Source: Diprion similis (Eukaryota > Arthropoda > Insecta > Hymenoptera > Diprionidae). Taken from it: a stretch of DNA of 64,000 nt. The DNA is taken from NCBI RefSeq assembly GCF_021155765.1, contig NC_060106.1, forward strand, positions 18,316,031 through 18,380,030, read 5' to 3'. Positions 60,500 through 64,000 of the stretch are shown piece after piece (position 1 is the first letter of the stretch; each line of letters opens with the position of its first letter). The position numbers and the translations under genes were made by a program. The notes under the pieces were generated by a model. It did not search any database, had not been told where the DNA came from, and was given only the letters and a program-made list of their open reading frames with translations.

Positions 60500-61850
60500 T
60501 GCAGCAATACACGAGTATACATAACCACGCTTATCTATTGCGGAAACGTATAAAATTTCGCATTCACTTTTGCATGTGGCGGTCACTAACTACGGACAGT
60601 GCTTGAATGTGGTTATTAGCACAGTTTTATCGTAGTGACAGTGTTGCAGTAAAATGTAATCGAAAGTTATAAACTGCATCAACACTGCTGTGCAAATTTC
60701 ATTACCGTATAGAAGTGCTGTCTGCACCGATATTTACCGGTGATTGCGATAAAATTAACTGCAATATATTTTTATTTCATGCACATCGTGCTTATAGTCA
60801 AGAACCATTCACTCGGAGCAGGTTTTATGTCCTTATATCCGCGAATGTCAACATGTCATATCACTGCTACTAGAAATAATTATATCATAAATTGAAAATG
60901 AGTTAAGTAGACGAAGTGGAAAGAATAACCATAAAAATTGTTGATCATGGTATTAGTCTGTTCACGACATTGTCGTACGAAAATGGTCGATTGGCGAAAT
61001 TGTTGAAGCCGCGGAACGAAGACACCGGAAATGCGAATCGCTGCAATTGCCGTGTGGTATTGCGGCCAACGTTTTTCTTGATAATTGATTATTCAATAAG
61101 AGTTTCAACATTTCATTTTAGCAAGAACAAAAGAGAAAAAAATCAACTACCCGCAACAAAACGCTAACGGGAACGACAGACTTTAGTGGATATTAATCCC
61201 ATTTGAGCCTCACGTCTATCCTCTGTCACCGCAGGTGAAAAATTGACAGCGCTAACAACTTGGTCCTATCCTGAGGACCTTGAAGCGAATCACGTCGGAG
61301 GACCCAGTAGCATAGATAAAAGTTCGTTTGGGGTGGATATCCAGCGCAGTCTTTCGGTATTGGGTTAAAATATTTTTTGAGGCCTTTAATATTTGCATGA
61401 AATTTCAAACCGTTAATTTTCCCGTAGAACGGTTCACGTACTTTGATAATTAAAGTTGAACTGTCGGATTTTTTTACACAGGATAATCAAAAGTTTTTCA
61501 TCGGATTCGCACCGTGATAAGATATTGCAAGTGAACGTTGTAGGGTACATAAAATAAGCTTACTTTTTTCATACAGTTTTGCTTCATCTGTGAATTTTTG
61601 CGCTTCGGAAAGAATTCTTTTGTTTATTAGCACCTGAGGTGTTTGACTTTGAGATTGTTTAATCAACTTAAATCCTGGATTAAGAAATACTGTATTGCTA
61701 TACTGCTGTATTCCAGAAGAATGGTTTTACCGATTTGAATTCAGTTTTTGGGTCAACACGTGTGTTCAGTGAAACTGAAACTACGATACGTTTCTACAGA
61801 ATTTGTTTCTATGTGATACATCATTGCTGTATAAAGGCTGTCTTTAGACA
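60500..61850. other. Spacer, no gene recognised
   Basis: No supportable gene. A TATA-like TGTATAAAGG lies at 61828-61837, shortly before the possible small gene at 61854. Confidence 0.35.
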
Positions 61851-61853
61851 AAT

Positions 61854-62228
61854 ATGATTTCCTGTTGTTCCATTTTCTGTTCATTATTTTTTGCTAAAGC
61901 GATATGTACTATCGAAACGAATTCTGTAGAAACGATGCCTTGTCCCGAATTAGATCGTCCTTGTGAGCGTTTATACATTTATACACATGTTAATGGTAAA
62001 TATCGATCAAGAAATGAACAAATTTGGAGAATGATCGTAGAGTGGATTCCTCAACATCCTGAGAACTATGCCAAAGTATCACAGGTATCCAGGTATAAAA
62101 GCAATCATGCAACATTCGTAGCTGTTTGACTAACATTTCGCTCTTTGCCGTTTCAGAGTATTCAGATTGGACTGTCTATTGGAATCTCCAGTTGGAATAG
62201 ATGCCGAAGGCATTACCGTTTTCTGTAA
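61854..62228 (+). CDS. Possible two-exon small secreted protein, 100 aa, unknown
   Basis: Exon 1 (61854-62084) gives 77 codons. A CACAG|GTATCC donor, a 72-nt intron with GACTAAC and a pyrimidine-rich TTTGCCGTTTCAG acceptor lead in frame to exon 2 (62157-62228, TAA). The N-terminus MISCCSIFCSLFFAKAICT resembles a signal peptide. The rest holds PCPELDRPCERLYIYTHVNG, RNEQIWRMIVEWIPQHPENY and a C-terminal SWNRCRRHYRFL. I do not recognise it. For: a good intron that stays open on both sides. Against: a TATA-like box only 17 nt before the ATG, which would put transcription start inside the frame, and no similarity. It may also be an internal piece of another gene or chance. Confidence 0.3.
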
Positions 62229-63640
62229 AACTCTTTTTTAACGACCTTGAATCGAGTGTTTTCAGAGGGTCTGGCCCTGGACAACGTGGGTTCCCACCAT
62301 GCTTCGACGTGTTAAATCGATTGTCAAGAAACAAAAATAATACAAGTGATTTCGGAGTTCATATCTTTATAATTGTGCTGGATAATTTTGTCATTCCTGA
62401 ATTCAACTTTATTGCTCATCATTATTTAGACAATTTCTTGAGATGAAATTTTCGCGAGAAATTGGGTCAAACTCCAAAGTTCGTGCAAAGTGTTGGCAAC
62501 AAAAATGTTTACTTGAGATGACCGCATAAATGAATGTTATATCGCGTTCCACGTGTTTAGTTGTGAATTTGACATCCTACATTAGGCGTGAATTGCAGTT
62601 TTGATGTTGCGCATGTATGGGGGTTTCAAATCGCGAAAGCTATGAATCCGTGATGCTATCATCGGGAAAAAAGTACAACCAAAAAAGAAACGATTCAATT
62701 ATTAGGATTTCCAGCATACATGTTAAAAAAGGAGCGAACAAACGGTATCGTTTACAGCCAACAGTATAACAGCGAGGCGTTTGTATAATTAAACATGTGT
62801 ACCAAAAAACAGAAATCAGACAACGATGCATTCGTTCAAAGAGAGTAACTCGTATGAGGTCAAATGTGTTTAACTATAGTTGAGCATACAACGCAAGCAA
62901 GGCATAAAGAAGACGATTGTATGAAGACAGTTGGCACGAACGGCAATGTGTATCAAGATCAAATTGCATAAGTCGTCATGCGGATTATGGCAACTCCTGG
63001 ATAACACGGAGAAGCAAACCAGGAACTTATTGTGCGCACAATAATTCCGTAGCAAATCGTTAATTTCACTTATTATGTACTGTTCACGTGACTGGAAATT
63101 TCAAATCAAATTGAATCAAAATATAGTTGAGGCAAAGAAATTAATTATTTATGATGAGGCGTATTCCAAATATTGCAATGATGTGAACAGTCTGAATGAG
63201 ATGGATGAGTTAAAATTCAAATTAACTTGTGTTGAAATGAATATCATAATATTCGAAATAATGCATCTTTGATAATGTAATATGAATTGACTCAATATTA
63301 AATGAAAGATTCACATATTCTGGTAAGATCTCCAAACATAATTTTATTATATGTTTTTTTATATGAATTTTATTACATGTTGTGTGGAATATAATTTCTT
63401 TTTTATGATTCACTTCACACTATTAGATAATTTATTGAATTACTACACACTGATACCTGAACACTTGTAGTAGAATTAGGGCATGGTAAGTAAACAGTTT
63501 GAACTTGGTAGCTATTGATTTGTGACTTTTCTTGCCCACCTTTTCAAAAATCGTGTGAAAATTTCATGTATCTTGGGCAGAGCTCTTGATTCATTATTCA
63601 AAGGAGTTGAGTTTGCTTTTTAGGAGTTTACGAACTCACG
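62229..63640. other. Spacer, no gene recognised
   Basis: AT-rich with short open frames on both strands. Nothing supportable. Confidence 0.35.
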
Positions 63641-63647
63641 ATTTTTT

Positions 63648-63949
63648 CTACTGGAATCGATTTATAGGATTTTTTTTAGACTGCGTTGGTCCCTCAATAA
63701 TGCAGAACAGAAATCTAGAGAAACGTTGGATCAACAGCTGAAAATATAGTAAAATGATGTCCTCGTTTTTCGGTCGCCACTCCTCATTCTTCGCTGACAG
63801 CACATTCGAACTGCACGTGATCAATTCCTCGCGCGACTTTGGGTCAACATAGTGAATCGGAGAATTGATTTTATCATTTTCTGAGTTCTTCGAAAGTTTC
63901 ACCAGAAATCCAAAGGGGTTAGCCTTACTTTTTTTCTTGGTCGAAAAAT
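63648..63949 (-). other. Unrecognised open frame at the right edge
   Basis: An open minus-strand frame of about 100 codons runs from 63949 to a stop at 63648, with a basic start (STKKKSKANPFGFLVKLSKN) and ELITCSSNVLSAKNEEWRPK. The Lys-rich start followed by NPFGFLVKL, and a Trp some 50 residues on, faintly recalls the N-terminal HMG-box of Maelstrom-type proteins. I cannot support that by eye. It may be a gene fragment whose other exons are outside the window, or chance. Confidence 0.15.
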
Positions 63950-64000
63950 CTTATGTCTTGGAATCAATTTGCAGGGTCCACCTTTGAGCAATTGGACCTT

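Noticed and set aside
1-64000. CRISPR arrays, operons, bacterial promoters, tRNA or rRNA genes
   Set aside because: The sequence is eukaryotic nuclear DNA; no direct-repeat arrays with spacers and no tRNA cloverleaf or rRNA segments were recognised by eye.

Overview
This window is nuclear DNA from an insect. The genes have many exons with GT-AG introns, from about 65 bp to more than 10 kb. Coding exons are clearly richer in GC than the AT-rich flanks, and short inverted-repeat elements and microsatellites are scattered throughout. The gene set (farnesoic acid O-methyltransferase-like/DM9 protein, insect-type laccase-like oxidase, and insect versions of ERMP1, EFCAB14 and CYHR1) points to an arthropod. 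A hymenopteran such as a sawfly is my guess and is not proven by the sequence.

Layout. (1) Bases 1-3109, + strand: the last nine exons of an ER metallopeptidase 1 (ERMP1) gene, cut off at the left window edge. (2) About 3.8-16.3 kb: no gene I can support; it holds a degraded mobile-element copy, and an orphan coding-like exon lies just beyond it at 16.6-16.8 kb. (3) 19.07-23.56 kb, - strand: a nine-exon secreted protein of 505 residues with two FAMeT domains and two DM9 repeats. Its seventh intron carries a long fold-back element. (4) 25.5-41.65 kb, + strand: an EFCAB14-like single-pass coiled-coil membrane protein with two alternative N-terminal modules, each with its own membrane anchor, 11 kb apart and spliced in the same phase to a shared body. 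(5) 44.39-52.07 kb, + strand: the CYHR1/ZTRAF1 homologue, six exons. (6) 55.47-58.30 kb, - strand: an intact eight-exon laccase-like multicopper oxidase, flanked by a broken copy at 53.2-53.8 kb and a 5' remnant at 60.2-60.5 kb, so this is a decayed tandem duplication array. (7) 60.5-64 kb: mostly no recognisable gene; a possible two-exon small secreted protein at 61.85-62.23 kb and an unrecognised open frame at the right edge.

The intact genes do not form a pathway: two are membrane proteins of the secretory route, two are secreted proteins and one is a cytosolic/nuclear zinc-finger protein. For the five well-supported genes the exon phases were followed across every junction and close in frame with no internal stop. 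The most unusual points are the swap of membrane anchors in the EFCAB14-like gene, the double FAMeT plus double DM9 architecture with a hairpin-forming element in its intron, the laccase remnants on both sides of the live gene, and a block of iterated GTACAAACG motifs just 3' of the laccase.
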